DNA of 64,000 nucleotides from Rhizobium favelukesii. Lineage in GTDB: Bacteria; Pseudomonadota; Alphaproteobacteria; Rhizobiales; Rhizobiaceae. The stretch's first letter is position 1, and the number at the start of each line of letters is the position of its first letter. The notes under the pieces were generated by a model, which saw only the letters and a list, made by a program, of their open reading frames with translations, made no database searches and was not told where the DNA came from. The position numbers and the translations under genes were made by a program. Below, piece by piece: positions 51,294 to 60,761 of this stretch. The stretch spans positions 186,001 through 250,000 of the forward strand of contig NZ_HG916854.1 in assembly GCF_000577275.2 (NCBI RefSeq). Reading direction: 5' to 3'.

Positions 51294-52805
51294 CTCGACT
51301 TTGTACAAAATCGGTGGTGATTTCGGGGGCATCTGAGCAGCCCTGGGTGAATCAATTCGCCGCAGGGTCCCGGCCTTGCGCCATTCGTTTGATCGGATTC
51401 GAACGAATGGATGAGCGAACAACATGATTGTAGCCGTGAGCCGGGAGACGCGGTCCCCCACATCCTTCGCAAATGGCTGTCGCCGTTTCGTTTCTGGTTT
51501 ACCGCGCCAAGCTGGGAGCATCTGCTGGTCCTGGTGATGGGTGCGCTCCTTTCGCCTGGCAAGCGAACGGTGACGGCCTGCCTGCGCATCACCGGACGCG
51601 CGGAGGTAAGTAATTTTGCCGCCTATCATCAACTCCTCAACCGAGCCCGCTGGAACCCTCGCACGTTGGCGGCCCGTCTGCTGTCCATCATTGTTGCCCG
51701 GCTCGTGCCCGAGGGCCCTGTCGTGATTGGCATGGATGATACAATCGAACGGCGTTGGGGCCAACGCATCGCCGCGCGTGGAATTTATCGTGACCCGGTG
51801 CGCTCCAGCCATGGCCACTTTGTCAAGGCCAGCGGCTTGAGATGGTTGAGCTTCATGGTTCTTTCACCTGTCCCATGGGCAAAATGTATTAAAGCCCTGC
51901 CGGTGCTGACGATCCTGTGTCCCTCTGAGCGCCATGATCAGAAGAAGGGCCGAAAGCACAAGCTGCTGACTGATTGGGCAAGGCAAGGCGTCTTGCAGCT
52001 TTGCCGCTGGCTGCCGGGCCGCGAAATCATCTTTGTCGGCGATAGCAGCTTTGCCGTTCATACACTGGCTGCGGCTCTTCCCGACACGGCCACTCTCATC
52101 ACGCGGTTGCGTCTGGATGCCAGTCTCTTTGCTCCACCAGATCAACGGCACGAACATACGCTCGGGCGACCGGCGCAAAAAGGCAGGCCATTGCCGAAAC
52201 TGAAAACGCTCCTCAAAGACGCAAAGACCGAGTGGCAGCATCGTCGCATCGTCCTGGTACGGCAAGCAAACCGACAAAACCCTTGATGTCACATCAGGAA
52301 CCGGCCTCTGGTATCGGCGTGGAACGCCCCCAAGACCAATTCGCTGGGTTCTCGTTCGCGATCCATCAGGCCGTCGTGAACCCCAGGCGTTCATGAGCAC
52401 CAACGTCAACCTTGAGCCCGCTCAGATCATTGCCTATTTCGTTCGGCGCTGGCAGATCGAGGTCACCTTCGCCGAAACGCGAGCGCATCTTGGCGTGGAA
52501 ACCCAACGGCAGTGGAACGACAAAGCCATCATGCGCACGACCCCGTCGCTGCTGGCGCTCTACAGCCTCGTCACACTCTGGGCATGCGATCTGCTCGGTC
52601 ATGGCGTCCTTCCCTATGCCGCCGCCTGGTACAAGAAAACAGAGTTCACCTTCTCCGATGCCATCGGTGCGGTTCGCATGATCCTGTGGGATCAGGATAT
52701 TTATCGACAGCACCCGCCAGACCCGGACATTCCTGAAACTCAACCAAGCCGCCTCAAGCGGATGACACAAGCACTTTGCTTCGCTGCATAATGTACAAAG
52801 TCGAG
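51294..52805 (+). mobile_element. Complete IS copy with 14-bp terminal inverted repeats and CTTAT target duplication
   Basis: CTCGACTTTGTACA at 51294-51307 and its exact reverse complement TGTACAAAGTCGAG at 52792-52805 bound 1512 bp. The 5 bp CTTAT flank both ends (51289-51293 and 52806-52810), as a target-site duplication. The interior encodes one DDE transposase in two frames. The transposase pattern (IMGMDDT-like start, GDSSFAVHTLAA, RRWQIEVTFAETRAHLGVE) belongs to the IS4-related superfamily, close to IS701/ISH3-type elements; the exact family was not determined. It sits 216 bp upstream of the truncated groES. Confidence 0.85.
51411..52791 (+). pseudogene. DDE transposase, frameshifted
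   Basis: The first frame (51411-52286) carries the first two acidic residues (VVIGMDDTIERRWG and IIFVGDSSFAVHTLAA) and ends at a premature stop shortly after RRIVLVR. The second frame resumes at about 52255 with WYGKQTDKTLDVTSGTGLWY and carries the glutamate in RRWQIEVTFAETRAHLGVE. A single extra C near 52254 explains the break. It may be a sequencing error, an inactivating mutation or a programmed shift. If inactivating, the element would not move unaided. Confidence 0.75.
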
Positions 52806-53025
52806 CTTATCTTCAGCGGTCATTTTCAGGGCGCTGTTGATTGGGGCCATCAAACCCTACTTCAAACAGAGGGCGTCATGCCTCAGGGCACACAAGCGAT
52901 TGCCCGAAATCTAAGGCCAGGAGCCAGGTGATGCACGCCAGGGAAAAACGACTTTATCGAAAACGCTTCATCGGCCAATGCCGCGTCAGTCGTTTGACCG
53001 GCGGATGATCAAAGGGATTAGACAA

Positions 53026-53169
53026 ATGGCAAGCACCAATTTCCGCCCCCTTCACGATCGCGTCGTCGTCCGACGCGTTGAGTCCGAAGGAAAGACCAAG
53101 GGCGGCATCATCATTCCCGACACCGCCAAGGAAAAGCCGCAGGAATGCGAAATCGTCGCCGTCGGCTGA
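53026..53169 (+). pseudogene. groES: Truncated groES (co-chaperonin), first 47 residues
   Basis: The frame from ATG 53026 reads [40 protein letters not shown] and CEIVAVG, then stops at TGA 53167-53169. This is the first half of GroES (about 98 residues in rhizobia); the C-terminal half with the roof hairpin is missing. The break falls at the same point where GroEL sequence begins (53165). The usual groES-groEL CIRCE operator was not found upstream. Confidence 0.85.
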
Positions 53170-54730
53170 CGCAGTGAAGGTAACACTCGGCCCGAAGGGT
53201 CGTAACGTCATCCTCGACAAGTCCTTCGGCGCTCCGCGCATCACCAAGGATGGCGTCACCGTCGCCAAGGAAATCGAACTGGAAGACAAGTTCGAGAACA
53301 TGGGCGCCCAAATGGTCCGCGAAGTAGCTTCGAAGACCCACGACATCGCCGGCGACGGCACCACGACTGCAACGGTTCTCGCCCAGGCGATCGTTCGCGA
53401 AGGCGGCAAGGCGGTCGCAGCTGGCATGAACCCGATGGACCTGAAGCGCGGCATCGATCTCGCCGTTGCTGAAGTCGTCAAGGATCTCCAGGCCAAGGCC
53501 AAGAAGATCAACACGTCTGGAGAGATTGCCCAGGTCGGCACGATCTCGGCAAACGGCGAAAAGGAAATTGGCGCTTATATCGCCGACGCCATGCAGAAGG
53601 TCGGCAACGAAGGCGTCATCACCGTTGAAGAAGCCAAGACCGCCGAAACCGAACTCGAAGTCGTCGAAGGCATGCAGTTCGACCGCGGCTACCTCAGCCC
53701 CTACTTCGTGACAAATGCCGAGAAGATGGTGGCCGAGCTGGAAGATGCTTACGTGCTGCTGCACGAAAAGAAGGTCTCGAACCTGCAGCCAATGCTTCCG
53801 GTTCTCGAAGCTGTCGTTCAGAGCGGCAATCCACTCCTCATCATCGCTGAAGACGTCGAAGGCGAAGCGCTTGCGACCCTCGTCGTCAACAAGCTGCGCG
53901 GCGGCCTGAAGATTGCTGCCGTCAAGGCTCCGGGCTTCGGCGACCGCCGCAAGGCCATGCTCGAAGACATCGCGATCCTGACCGGTGGTACGGTCATCTC
54001 CGAAGACCTCGGCATCAAGCTCGAATCCGTAACGCTCGACATGCTCGGCCGTTCGAAGAAGGTTTCGATCACCAAGGAAAATACGACGATCGTCGACGGC
54101 GCTGGCGCCAAGTCCGACATCGAAGGCCGCGTTGCACAGATCAAGGCTCAGATCGAAGAAACCACTTCGGACTATGACCGCGAAAAGCTGCAGGAACGCC
54201 TTGCCAAGCTGGCTGGCGGCGTTGCCGTCATTCGCGTCGGCGGTTCGACGGAAGTCGAAGTGAAGGAAAGGAAGGACCGCATCGACGACGCGCTCAATGC
54301 GACGCGCGCTGCCGTTGAGGAAGGCATCGTACCGGGCGGCGGCGTCGCTCTGCTACGTTCGTCCACGAAGATCACCTCCAAGGGTGAAAATCAGGATCAG
54401 GAAGCCGGCGTGAACATCGTCCGCAGGGCGCTGCAGTCGCTGGTGCGCCAGATCGCTGAAAACGCAGGCGACGAAGCCTCGATCGTTGTCGGCAAGATCC
54501 TCGAAAAGAACGAAGACAACTATGGCTACAACGCCCAGACGTCCGAGTATGGCGACATGATCGCCATGGGCATCGTCGACCCGGTCAAGGTTGTGCGCAC
54601 GGCTCTGCAGAACGCAGCTTCGGTTGCTTCGCTGCTGATCACCACCGAAGCCATGATCGCTGAACTGCCCAAGAAGGAATCCGCTGGCGGCGGCATGCCT
54701 GACATGGGTGGTATGGGTGGCATGATGTGA
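53165..54730 (+). pseudogene. groEL: 5'-truncated groEL (chaperonin), N-terminal 23-24 residues lost
   Basis: From 53165 the frame reads [20 protein letters not shown] and continues uninterrupted to the typical C-terminus [13 protein letters not shown] (about 521 residues). The first two dozen residues of GroEL (MAAKEVKFGRSAREKMLRGV and so on) are absent, and the codon before ADAVKV is in groES sequence in another frame. So a single deletion removed the 3' half of groES, the spacer and the 5' end of groEL, about 0.3 kb by family lengths. An upstream TTG in groES sequence (53078) keeps the frame open but gives nonsense N-terminal residues. ATP-binding [12 protein letters not shown] is intact. 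Confidence 0.85.
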
Positions 54731-54733
54731 AGC

Positions 54734-54754
54734 AATTTCATCTCGGATGAAATT
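54734..54754 (+). terminator. Hairpin after groEL
   Basis: AATTTCATC (54734-54742) and GATGAAATT (54746-54754) form a perfect 9-bp AT-rich stem with a 3-nt loop, 4 bp after the groEL stop. It lies where a groEL terminator is expected, although no T-run follows. Confidence 0.45.
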
Positions 54755-54841
54755 TGAGTGATTGGATTTTTGCTCCGTTCGAGCGACTGGGACGGGTCGT
54801 TCGTGGTCGCGCCTTGCACGTATCGAGTGACGCCTTCGTTG

Positions 54842-55112
54842 ACACCTTGCTGTGGGAGCAGAACGCAAGACTGGCTGGCTGATTGCCGAGCGGCTGGGCT
54901 GGAGCGCCCTTATCGGATGCAGTCGCTATCGGGGGTCCGGGCCTATGCGGTAGGGACGCTCGGTGACGCGGACGGCGTTTTCGTGGTGGGCGAGACCAGT
55001 TCCTGAAGAAGGGCGCGCGCTCGGTCGGGTGGCCCGGCAACATTCCGGGACGGCTTTGCGGCTTGAAAACTGCCAGGTGGGTGTCTTCCCGATGACGTCC
55101 TTGAAAAGCGTT
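54842..55112 (+). pseudogene. Relic of an IS701-type transposase
   Basis: In changing frames the plus strand gives AERKTGWLIAERLGWSA, YRMQSLSG, GDADGVFVVGET, SFLKKG-like text and GRVARQHSGTALRLENCQVGVF. This order is that of the IS701-type transposase N-terminus (family pattern DETGFLKKG ... VARQYSGTAGRxENCQxGVF). Several frameshifts and the lack of downstream sequence show it is a decayed fragment next to groEL. It differs from the IS copy at 51294-52805. Confidence 0.65.
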
Positions 55113-56118
55113 AGAGTCGCTTGGTTGATTCTCCGCGGACGAATCTCGGTGTTAGAATGAGGTCTTGCGGGCGCGCGGCGGCGCCTTCAGGACTTTGGAT
55201 TCTTGCCAGCAGGCGCTGTGCTGTCAGTTCGCCGAGCTTTTGGGCGTCCTGTACCACCATCGTGATGCGGGGCGTGATCACGCTGCTCCAAGGAACGTCG
55301 TCGACCATTGCCAGCGACACGTCGTCCGGGCAGCGGAAGCCCATCTCCTGCATCACCTGCAGGGCCGCAAGGCCCATCATGTTGTTGGCGCCGATGATGG
55401 CGGTCGGTCGATCACGGCGAGCCAGCAGGCGCATCGCTTGGGTATGGCCGCCGGCCCGCGTGTAGCCGCCTTCGACCACCAGCGAAAGGTCGACTTCCAC
55501 GCCAGCACCGGCCATCGCTTCCATATAGCCCGTCAAGCGCTCGTCGGCGGTGTACAGTCCGGCCGGGCCCGAGATGAAGGCGATGCGTCTATGACCGAGC
55601 TGCAGCAGGTGTTCCGTCAGAATCGTGGTGGTTAGCGGGTTGTCGGAGCCGACGAAGTCGCGCTCGGCGCCTTCCACCCTTTGGTCAAACATGACGATCG
55701 GGGTCTTGAAGTCGCGAAGGAATGCGGCGTAATCCTCGCCGCGCCCGTTTGTCGCCAGCACGATGCCGGCCACCTTCTGCGCTTCCAGCCGCTCCAGCAA
55801 CGCCCGTTCAAGGTCCGCCTTGCCGGAGGAGTCGGCGATCAGAACGAAATAGCCGTTGTCCAGCGCCTGGTGTTCTATCTCGCGGCGGATGTCACCAAAG
55901 AACATATTTCCCAGATTGGCTGAGACAAAGCCGATCAGCGAGCTGCGTCCGCGTGCCAAGGTCTGTGCTACCGGGTCGACGCGGTAACCGGTTGACTTTA
56001 CCGCCTGCTGAATGCGGTCGAGCGTCTCGGCGCCGACCCGCTTCGGGCTGTTGAGCGCGAGCGAGACGGTCGAGATCGAAACTCCCGCAAGGCGCGCTAC
56101 ATCTCGGATGGTGGCCAT
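55111..56118 (-). CDS. LacI-family transcriptional regulator of the fucosidase operon
   Basis: Repressor-type DNA-binding protein, 335 residues from ATG 56118. The helix-turn-helix and hinge read IRDVARLAGVSISTVSLALN (residues 3-22) and the effector domain follows with GFVSANLGNMFFGDIRREIE. Longer frames from 56178 lack support. It is divergent from the alpha-L-fucosidase gene. The same palindromic core GAACCGGTTC lies 8 bp before its start and near the downstream promoter, so it probably represses itself and the operon, with a fucose-related sugar as inducer. Confidence 0.9.
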   Translation of the reverse strand: MATIRDVARLAGVSISTVSLALNSPKRVGAETLDRIQQAVKSTGYRVDPVAQTLARGRSSLIGFVSANLGNMFFGDIRREIEHQALDNGYFVLIADSSGKADLERALLERLEAQKVAGIVLATNGRGEDYAAFLRDFKTPIVMFDQRVEGAERDFVGSDNPLTTTILTEHLLQLGHRRIAFISGPAGLYTADERLTGYMEAMAGAGVEVDLSLVVEGGYTRAGGHTQAMRLLARRDRPTAIIGANNMMGLAALQVMQEMGFRCPDDVSLAMVDDVPWSSVITPRITMVVQDAQKLGELTAQRLLARIQSPEGAAARPQDLILTPRFVRGESTKRL

Positions 56119-56125
56119 TATGATC

Positions 56126-56135
56126 GAACCGGTTC
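56126..56135. promoter_or_regulatory. LacI-type operator O1 (GAACCGGTTC)
   Basis: Perfect 10-bp palindrome GAACCGGTTC, 8 bp upstream of the regulator start. The same core is repeated at 56278-56289. LacI-family operators are usually such even palindromes with a central CG pair. The site would serve autorepression. Confidence 0.7.
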
Positions 56136-56240
56136 TAAGCCCTTCTTGTGACAGATTCTTCTTGCCTGCGCAACACACCGCTGCTCAATTTGCCTGCGTT
56201 TCAAGGCGTTCGTTCAAATTGCGTGAACCTTGATTCCTGC

Positions 56241-56289
56241 TTGACAGCCAGGATATCAAGGAAGATGATCAAGATGCCGAACCGGTTCG
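56241..56289 (+). promoter_or_regulatory. Promoter and operator O2 of the fucosidase operon
   Basis: TTGACA at 56241-56246, a 17-nt spacer and GATGAT at 56264-56269 (four of six matches to TATAAT) make a good -35/-10 pair. The palindrome CGAACCGGTTCG (56278-56289) starts 9 bp after the -10 and would cover the transcription start, so binding of the LacI protein would block initiation. The fucosidase start is 38 bp downstream. Confidence 0.7.
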
Positions 56290-56327
56290 ATACGAGGGCT
56301 TGAACCGGAAACGAGGAGGAGAGGCCT

Positions 56328-57656
56328 GTGGCGATTGCAATGCATCAGTCGGGGAATCCGGCATCCGGGGAGGTGGACAAGCATGCATGGTTCAGTCGCG
56401 ACCGTCTGGGCCTGTTCATCCATTGGGGCCTCTACGCACTGGGAGCCAGGCACGAGTGGTTGAAAAACCGCGAGGAACTAGACGATGAGCGATACCAGCG
56501 CTACTTCGATAATTTCGACCCCGATCTCTACGAGCCCAAGGAATGGGCTCGCCGGGCCCGCCTCGCCGGCATGAAATATGTCGTGGTGACGACCAAGCAC
56601 CACGAAGGATTCTGCCTGTGGGACAGCAAGGTGACGGATTACAAGGCGACGAACACGCCTTGTGGCAAGGATCTGCTGACCCCACTGGTCGAGGCGTTCC
56701 GCGCCGAGGGGCTCAAAATCGGCTTCTATTATTCGCTGATCGACTGGCATCACCCGGACTTCCCGATCGACGTCCATCATCCGCTGCGCAACCATCCTGA
56801 TGCGAAGGCGCTGAATGCCGGCCGCAACATGGCCAACTATGCCGCCTATATGCGCGAACAGGTGCGCGAGCTTTTGACCGACTTCGGCCGCATCGACATC
56901 ATGTGGTTTGATTTCAGCTATCCGCGACGGGAATATCGCGGCCTGTCCGGCAAGGGACGCGCCGATTGGGAGAGCGAGCGCCTGGTTGAGTTGGTGCGCG
57001 AGTTGCAGCCAGGCATCATCGTCAACAACCGCCTCGATTTGCCGCTCGACGCCAACACCCTGCCCGACATGGTGACGCCGGAGCAGTATACGCCGCGGGT
57101 GGCGCCCACCATCGCGGGTCAGCCCGTGCGCTGGGAAGCTTGCCATACCTTCAGCGGTTCCTGGGGCTATCATCGCGACGAGGACACCTGGAAGAGCCCG
57201 GAACAGATCATCAAGCTGCTCATCGATTCCGTCGCCATGGGAGGCAACCTCCTGATGAATGTCGGTCCGACCGGCCGAGGTACGCTCGATGCGCGCGCCA
57301 TCGGCGCGCTTGAGGTTTACCAGAACTGGATGGCCCTTAACGGGCGCTCCATCTATGAAGCCGGGCCGTCCGACTATCCGGTGCCGTCAGGCTGCCGCTA
57401 CACCCAACGCGGCAACCGCCTCTACCTGCACGTCTGCGATTGGCCATACCGCCACATCCACATCGAGGGTATCTCCGACAAGATCGCCTATGCGCAGCTC
57501 CTGCACGACGCCAGTGAAGTGCGCTGGCTAAGCCACATCAAGGAGGTGGATTCCAATGTCGGCGTGACTGTGCCGGAAGGCATGATCACGCTCGAACTGC
57601 CGGTACGGCGGCCGAATGTCACCGTGCCGGTGATCGAGATCATCCTGAAACCTTAG
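56328..57656 (+). CDS. Alpha-L-fucosidase, glycoside hydrolase family 29
   Basis: Hydrolase that releases L-fucose from alpha-fucosides, 442 residues, no signal peptide, so it acts in the cytosol on imported substrates. GH29 landmarks are FSRDRLGLFIHWGLYALGA (near 25-43), TTKHHEGFCLWDS (about 88) and the nucleophile aspartate (Asp195) in IDIMWFDFSYP. The tail (about 330 on) forms a beta domain. The GTG at 56328 follows GAGGAGAGG; an ATG 12 nt later is possible. It is the first gene of the LacI-controlled operon, followed by a sugar importer. Confidence 0.92.
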   Translation: MAIAMHQSGNPASGEVDKHAWFSRDRLGLFIHWGLYALGARHEWLKNREELDDERYQRYFDNFDPDLYEPKEWARRARLAGMKYVVVTTKHHEGFCLWDSKVTDYKATNTPCGKDLLTPLVEAFRAEGLKIGFYYSLIDWHHPDFPIDVHHPLRNHPDAKALNAGRNMANYAAYMREQVRELLTDFGRIDIMWFDFSYPRREYRGLSGKGRADWESERLVELVRELQPGIIVNNRLDLPLDANTLPDMVTPEQYTPRVAPTIAGQPVRWEACHTFSGSWGYHRDEDTWKSPEQIIKLLIDSVAMGGNLLMNVGPTGRGTLDARAIGALEVYQNWMALNGRSIYEAGPSDYPVPSGCRYTQRGNRLYLHVCDWPYRHIHIEGISDKIAYAQLLHDASEVRWLSHIKEVDSNVGVTVPEGMITLELPVRRPNVTVPVIEIILKP

Positions 57657-57706
57657 CGTTCGACCCCACTGCGTATCCATTGCATTCATGGAGGGAGGAG
57701 AATCCC

Positions 57707-58927
57707 ATGAAGGTTCTGAAGAAAGCGCTGTTGCTCGCCGCAGTCGGCGGCAGCCTCTTTGCTACGGCCGCGTCGGCTGATCAGGTCAACCTGACCGGGC
57801 AGATGTGGACCGGCTCAGAAGCCGATACCAAAACCTGGCAGCACCTGGCCGACATGGTGAGCGTCAAGCACCCGGACATCAAAGTGACGCTGCAGACGAC
57901 GGGCTGGGTCGACTACTGGACCCGGCTGCCGGTGTTAGCCGCGTCGGGCCAGCTGGCCGACATCGTCTCCATGCAGTCGTTGCGCATGCCGAACTTCTAT
58001 TCGCTGCTCGAGCCCCTCAATGAGAGGATAAAGGCGGACAAGCTCGACATTGGCGCCTTCACTCCCTCGATCATCGGTGGGATGTCGGTCGACAAGGAGC
58101 TTTACGGCCTGCCTTACGACGTTGGTCCATGGGTTATCTATTATAACCAGGACGCGTTCGAGGCCGCCGGCGTTCCATTGCCGAAGCCGGGCTGGTCGCT
58201 TGCGGAGTTCACCGACGCTGCCAAGAAACTGACAAAGGACGGCAATTACGGCTTCGGCGTCGCCCCGGTCAACTATTCGGTCATGGCTTCGGCCTGGGGC
58301 GACAAATACATCGATGACGCCGGGCAGCTCGACCTCGTCAATCCGGCTGCCATTGCCGCAGCCGACAGGGTGATCGGCTTCGCTGCCAAGGATAAGATTG
58401 CGCCGCTGGTGCCGTCAGGCAACGATGCTGGCACGGTCATCCAGGGTCGGTTCAATTCAGGCAATATCGCCATGTATGTCGATGGTCCCTGGTCCATCAT
58501 TGGCATGAAGGACCAGGTCAAGTTCAAGGTCGGTCTCACCACCCTGCCACGCGACGCCGGCGAACTGGCGGCCGTAACCGCGGGCTCCGGTTTCGGCATT
58601 TCCACCACCAGCCAGAACAAGGATGCGGCCTGGAAAGCGATTCAGGTGCTCACCAGTCCAGAAGCGCTGTCGTACCTCGCTGAGAAAGGGCGTGCGTTGC
58701 CGGCGCGCACCGCTGCGCAATCGTCCTGGTACCAGGTGGCGGCCAAAGACATCACCAATGGTGGCGAGGCCCTCGACTACTCGTTGGCGCATTCCATACC
58801 CTATGCGATCACCAGCAATTGGGCGGCGGTGGAAAACCTCTTCAACCAGTATTTTCCTCCGGCCTTCGCCGGCAGTGCCGACGCCAAGCAGACGATGGAG
58901 ACCATCCAGAGCCTCGCACAACAATAG
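57707..58927 (+). CDS. Sugar-type ABC substrate-binding protein (fucosyl-oligosaccharide importer)
   Basis: Periplasmic binding protein (family 1) of 406 residues. The signal peptide is MKVLKKALLLAAVGGSLFAT with cleavage near ASA-DQ. GGAGGGAGGAG precedes the ATG at 57707; a start at 57680 is less likely. It sits 50 bp after the fucosidase gene and before two permease genes. The substrate is probably a fucosylated sugar, from operon context alone. Confidence 0.9.
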   Translation: MKVLKKALLLAAVGGSLFATAASADQVNLTGQMWTGSEADTKTWQHLADMVSVKHPDIKVTLQTTGWVDYWTRLPVLAASGQLADIVSMQSLRMPNFYSLLEPLNERIKADKLDIGAFTPSIIGGMSVDKELYGLPYDVGPWVIYYNQDAFEAAGVPLPKPGWSLAEFTDAAKKLTKDGNYGFGVAPVNYSVMASAWGDKYIDDAGQLDLVNPAAIAAADRVIGFAAKDKIAPLVPSGNDAGTVIQGRFNSGNIAMYVDGPWSIIGMKDQVKFKVGLTTLPRDAGELAAVTAGSGFGISTTSQNKDAAWKAIQVLTSPEALSYLAEKGRALPARTAAQSSWYQVAAKDITNGGEALDYSLAHSIPYAITSNWAAVENLFNQYFPPAFAGSADAKQTMETIQSLAQQ

Positions 58928-58934
58928 CTCTCGC

Positions 58935-58953
58935 CGCGGCAGGAATTGCCGCG
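58935..58953 (+). promoter_or_regulatory. Intercistronic hairpin after the binding-protein gene
   Basis: CGCGGCA (58935-58941) and TGCCGCG (58947-58953) form a 7-bp stem with a 5-nt loop, 7 bp past the binding-protein stop and 14 bp before the permease start. It parallels the hairpin at 1726-1758 and may tune the ratio of binding protein to permease. Confidence 0.5.
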
Positions 58954-58966
58954 CACGGAGGAAAAC

Positions 58967-59893
58967 ATGTCAGAAAGCGCCGTCGCCGAAATTCCCATGC
59001 AGCCCAGTCAGTCGCGGCGCCTTCTGAGGCCAGATACGCAGACGGCAATACTGTTCCTGCTGCCGAGCTTCCTCGGCTTCATCGCCTTCATGGCGCTGCC
59101 GATCTTGGCGTCGCTGGCGCTCAGCTTCACCAACTGGCAGTTGATCTCGACGCCCTCCTTTGCCGGCTTTCAGAACTATGTCCGCCTCTTCACCGTTGAT
59201 CCGGCCTTTTACACCGTATTGCGCAACACACTCTTCTTCGCCGTCGAGTATCTGACGCTGAACATCATCGTCTCGTTGACGCTTGCTGTCTGGATATCGA
59301 GCCTGAAGCACGGCAAGGCGCTCTTCCGGGTGATCTTCTTCCTGCCGACCTTTACCCCCACGATCGCAGCGTCGGTGGTATGGCTGCTCATCTTCACCCC
59401 TGATGGACTGGCCGACAGCCTCATCCGTTCGCTTGGCCTCGGCCTGCCGAATTTCCTGCTCAGCACGACCTGGGCCATGCAGGCGATCGTGCTTGTCACT
59501 CTGTGGGCCAATGTCGGTTACAATGTCGTGATGTTTAACGCCGCGCTCGACCTCGTGCCAAAGCACTATCTAGAGGCCGCGACGATTGACGGCGCCAACG
59601 CCTGGCAGCGCTTCTGGCGCATCCGCCTGCCACTGATCTCGCCGACGATCTTCTTTGCCACCGTGATGACGGCCATCACCTCGCTGCAGGTGTTCGATGA
59701 GATCTATGCGATGACCCGCGGCGGCCCGGGCTCGGCGACAGCCACGCTCGGCTTTGCCATCTACCAGAAGGGCTTCGCCAACTTCCAGATGGGCTACGCC
59801 TCGGCACTGGCCTGGGTGATGTTCGTCATGATCATGGCCTTGACGATCCTGCAATTCCAGATGCAGCGCAAATGGGTGCACTATGACGACTAG
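58967..59893 (+). CDS. Sugar ABC transporter permease, MalF type
   Basis: Inner-membrane permease of 308 residues. About six hydrophobic segments follow an N-terminal tail of 30 residues, and the EAA loop is EAATIDGANAWQRFWRIRLP near residue 204. The ATG at 58967 is preferred because it follows GGAGGAAAAC closely; an upstream ATG at 58946 lies before that site. It overlaps the next permease by 11 nt. Confidence 0.92.
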   Translation: MSESAVAEIPMQPSQSRRLLRPDTQTAILFLLPSFLGFIAFMALPILASLALSFTNWQLISTPSFAGFQNYVRLFTVDPAFYTVLRNTLFFAVEYLTLNIIVSLTLAVWISSLKHGKALFRVIFFLPTFTPTIAASVVWLLIFTPDGLADSLIRSLGLGLPNFLLSTTWAMQAIVLVTLWANVGYNVVMFNAALDLVPKHYLEAATIDGANAWQRFWRIRLPLISPTIFFATVMTAITSLQVFDEIYAMTRGGPGSATATLGFAIYQKGFANFQMGYASALAWVMFVMIMALTILQFQMQRKWVHYDD

Positions 59894-60761
59894 CGAGGGC
59901 GCCTTGCACCCGGATTCTGTGTCGCGGAACAAAACCCTGCGGCGCATTGGCACGTTCGTCAGTTACGCCGCGCTTTCGCTGATCGCGTTACTGTTCCTCT
60001 TCCCCTTCTTCTGGATGGTGTCGAACGCGGTACGCTCCAACGCGGAAGTCCTGGCCGTACCGGTCCGCATCCTGCCACAGGAGTATCAATGGGGAAACTT
60101 CGTCGAAGCATTGGTTTCCCTGCCGTTTGGAACCTTCTTGTTCAACTCCTTCGTGGTCGCTAGCGGCGTCACGGCGATCGTGATTGCGGTGTCGTGCCTT
60201 TCCGCCTACTCTTTCGCCCGGCTGAAGTTTCCCGGCCGGGAGGGTCTGCTGCTCGCTTATCTCGGCACGCTGATGATTCCGCAGGTGATGTTGGTCATCC
60301 CGCTTTTCCTGGTGGTCAGTAAGCTCGGCTGGGTCAACACCTATCATGGCATGATCCTGCCGATGGCGTTCGGCTCCTTCGGCGCATTTTTGCTGCGGCA
60401 GTTCTTTCTCGGCATTCCCAAGGATCTCGACGAGGCGGCGATGATCGACGGGGCTTCGCGCCTGCGCATCCTGGTCACGATCATCGTTCCGCTTGCAATG
60501 CCGGCCATCGGCCTGCTGGCGCTGTTCACCTTCATGGGGCAGTGGAAAAGCTTCCTGTGGCCGCTGATTATCACCAACGGCATGGACAAAGCTACGCTGC
60601 CGCTCGGGCTCACCTTGTTCCAGACACAGCAGGGCACGTCGTGGAACTACATCATGGCCGGCGCGGCCATCTCCATGCTGCCGGGCATCTTCCTGGCCGT
60701 CGTGCTGCAGAAGGTGATCTACCGGGGCATCGCCATTAGCTCCGGATTCGGCGGGCGTTAA
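59883..60761 (+). CDS. Sugar ABC transporter permease, MalG type
   Basis: Second permease of the fucoside importer, 292 residues, with about six hydrophobic segments and EAA loop DEAAMIDGASRLRILVTIIV near residue 182. No ATPase gene lies in the operon, which is common for sugar importers of this class that share an MsmK/UgpC-type ATPase from elsewhere. Confidence 0.92.
   Translation: MTTSEGALHPDSVSRNKTLRRIGTFVSYAALSLIALLFLFPFFWMVSNAVRSNAEVLAVPVRILPQEYQWGNFVEALVSLPFGTFLFNSFVVASGVTAIVIAVSCLSAYSFARLKFPGREGLLLAYLGTLMIPQVMLVIPLFLVVSKLGWVNTYHGMILPMAFGSFGAFLLRQFFLGIPKDLDEAAMIDGASRLRILVTIIVPLAMPAIGLLALFTFMGQWKSFLWPLIITNGMDKATLPLGLTLFQTQQGTSWNYIMAGAAISMLPGIFLAVVLQKVIYRGIAISSGFGGR

Noticed and set aside
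52806..53025. CIRCE heat-shock operator before groES
   Set aside because: No TTAGCACTC-N9-GAGTGCTAA pattern was seen in this interval.
53078..54730. Full functional groEL starting at the TTG at 53078
   Set aside because: The first 29 residues are groES sequence read in the wrong frame ([12 protein letters not shown]); the true GroEL N-terminus is missing.
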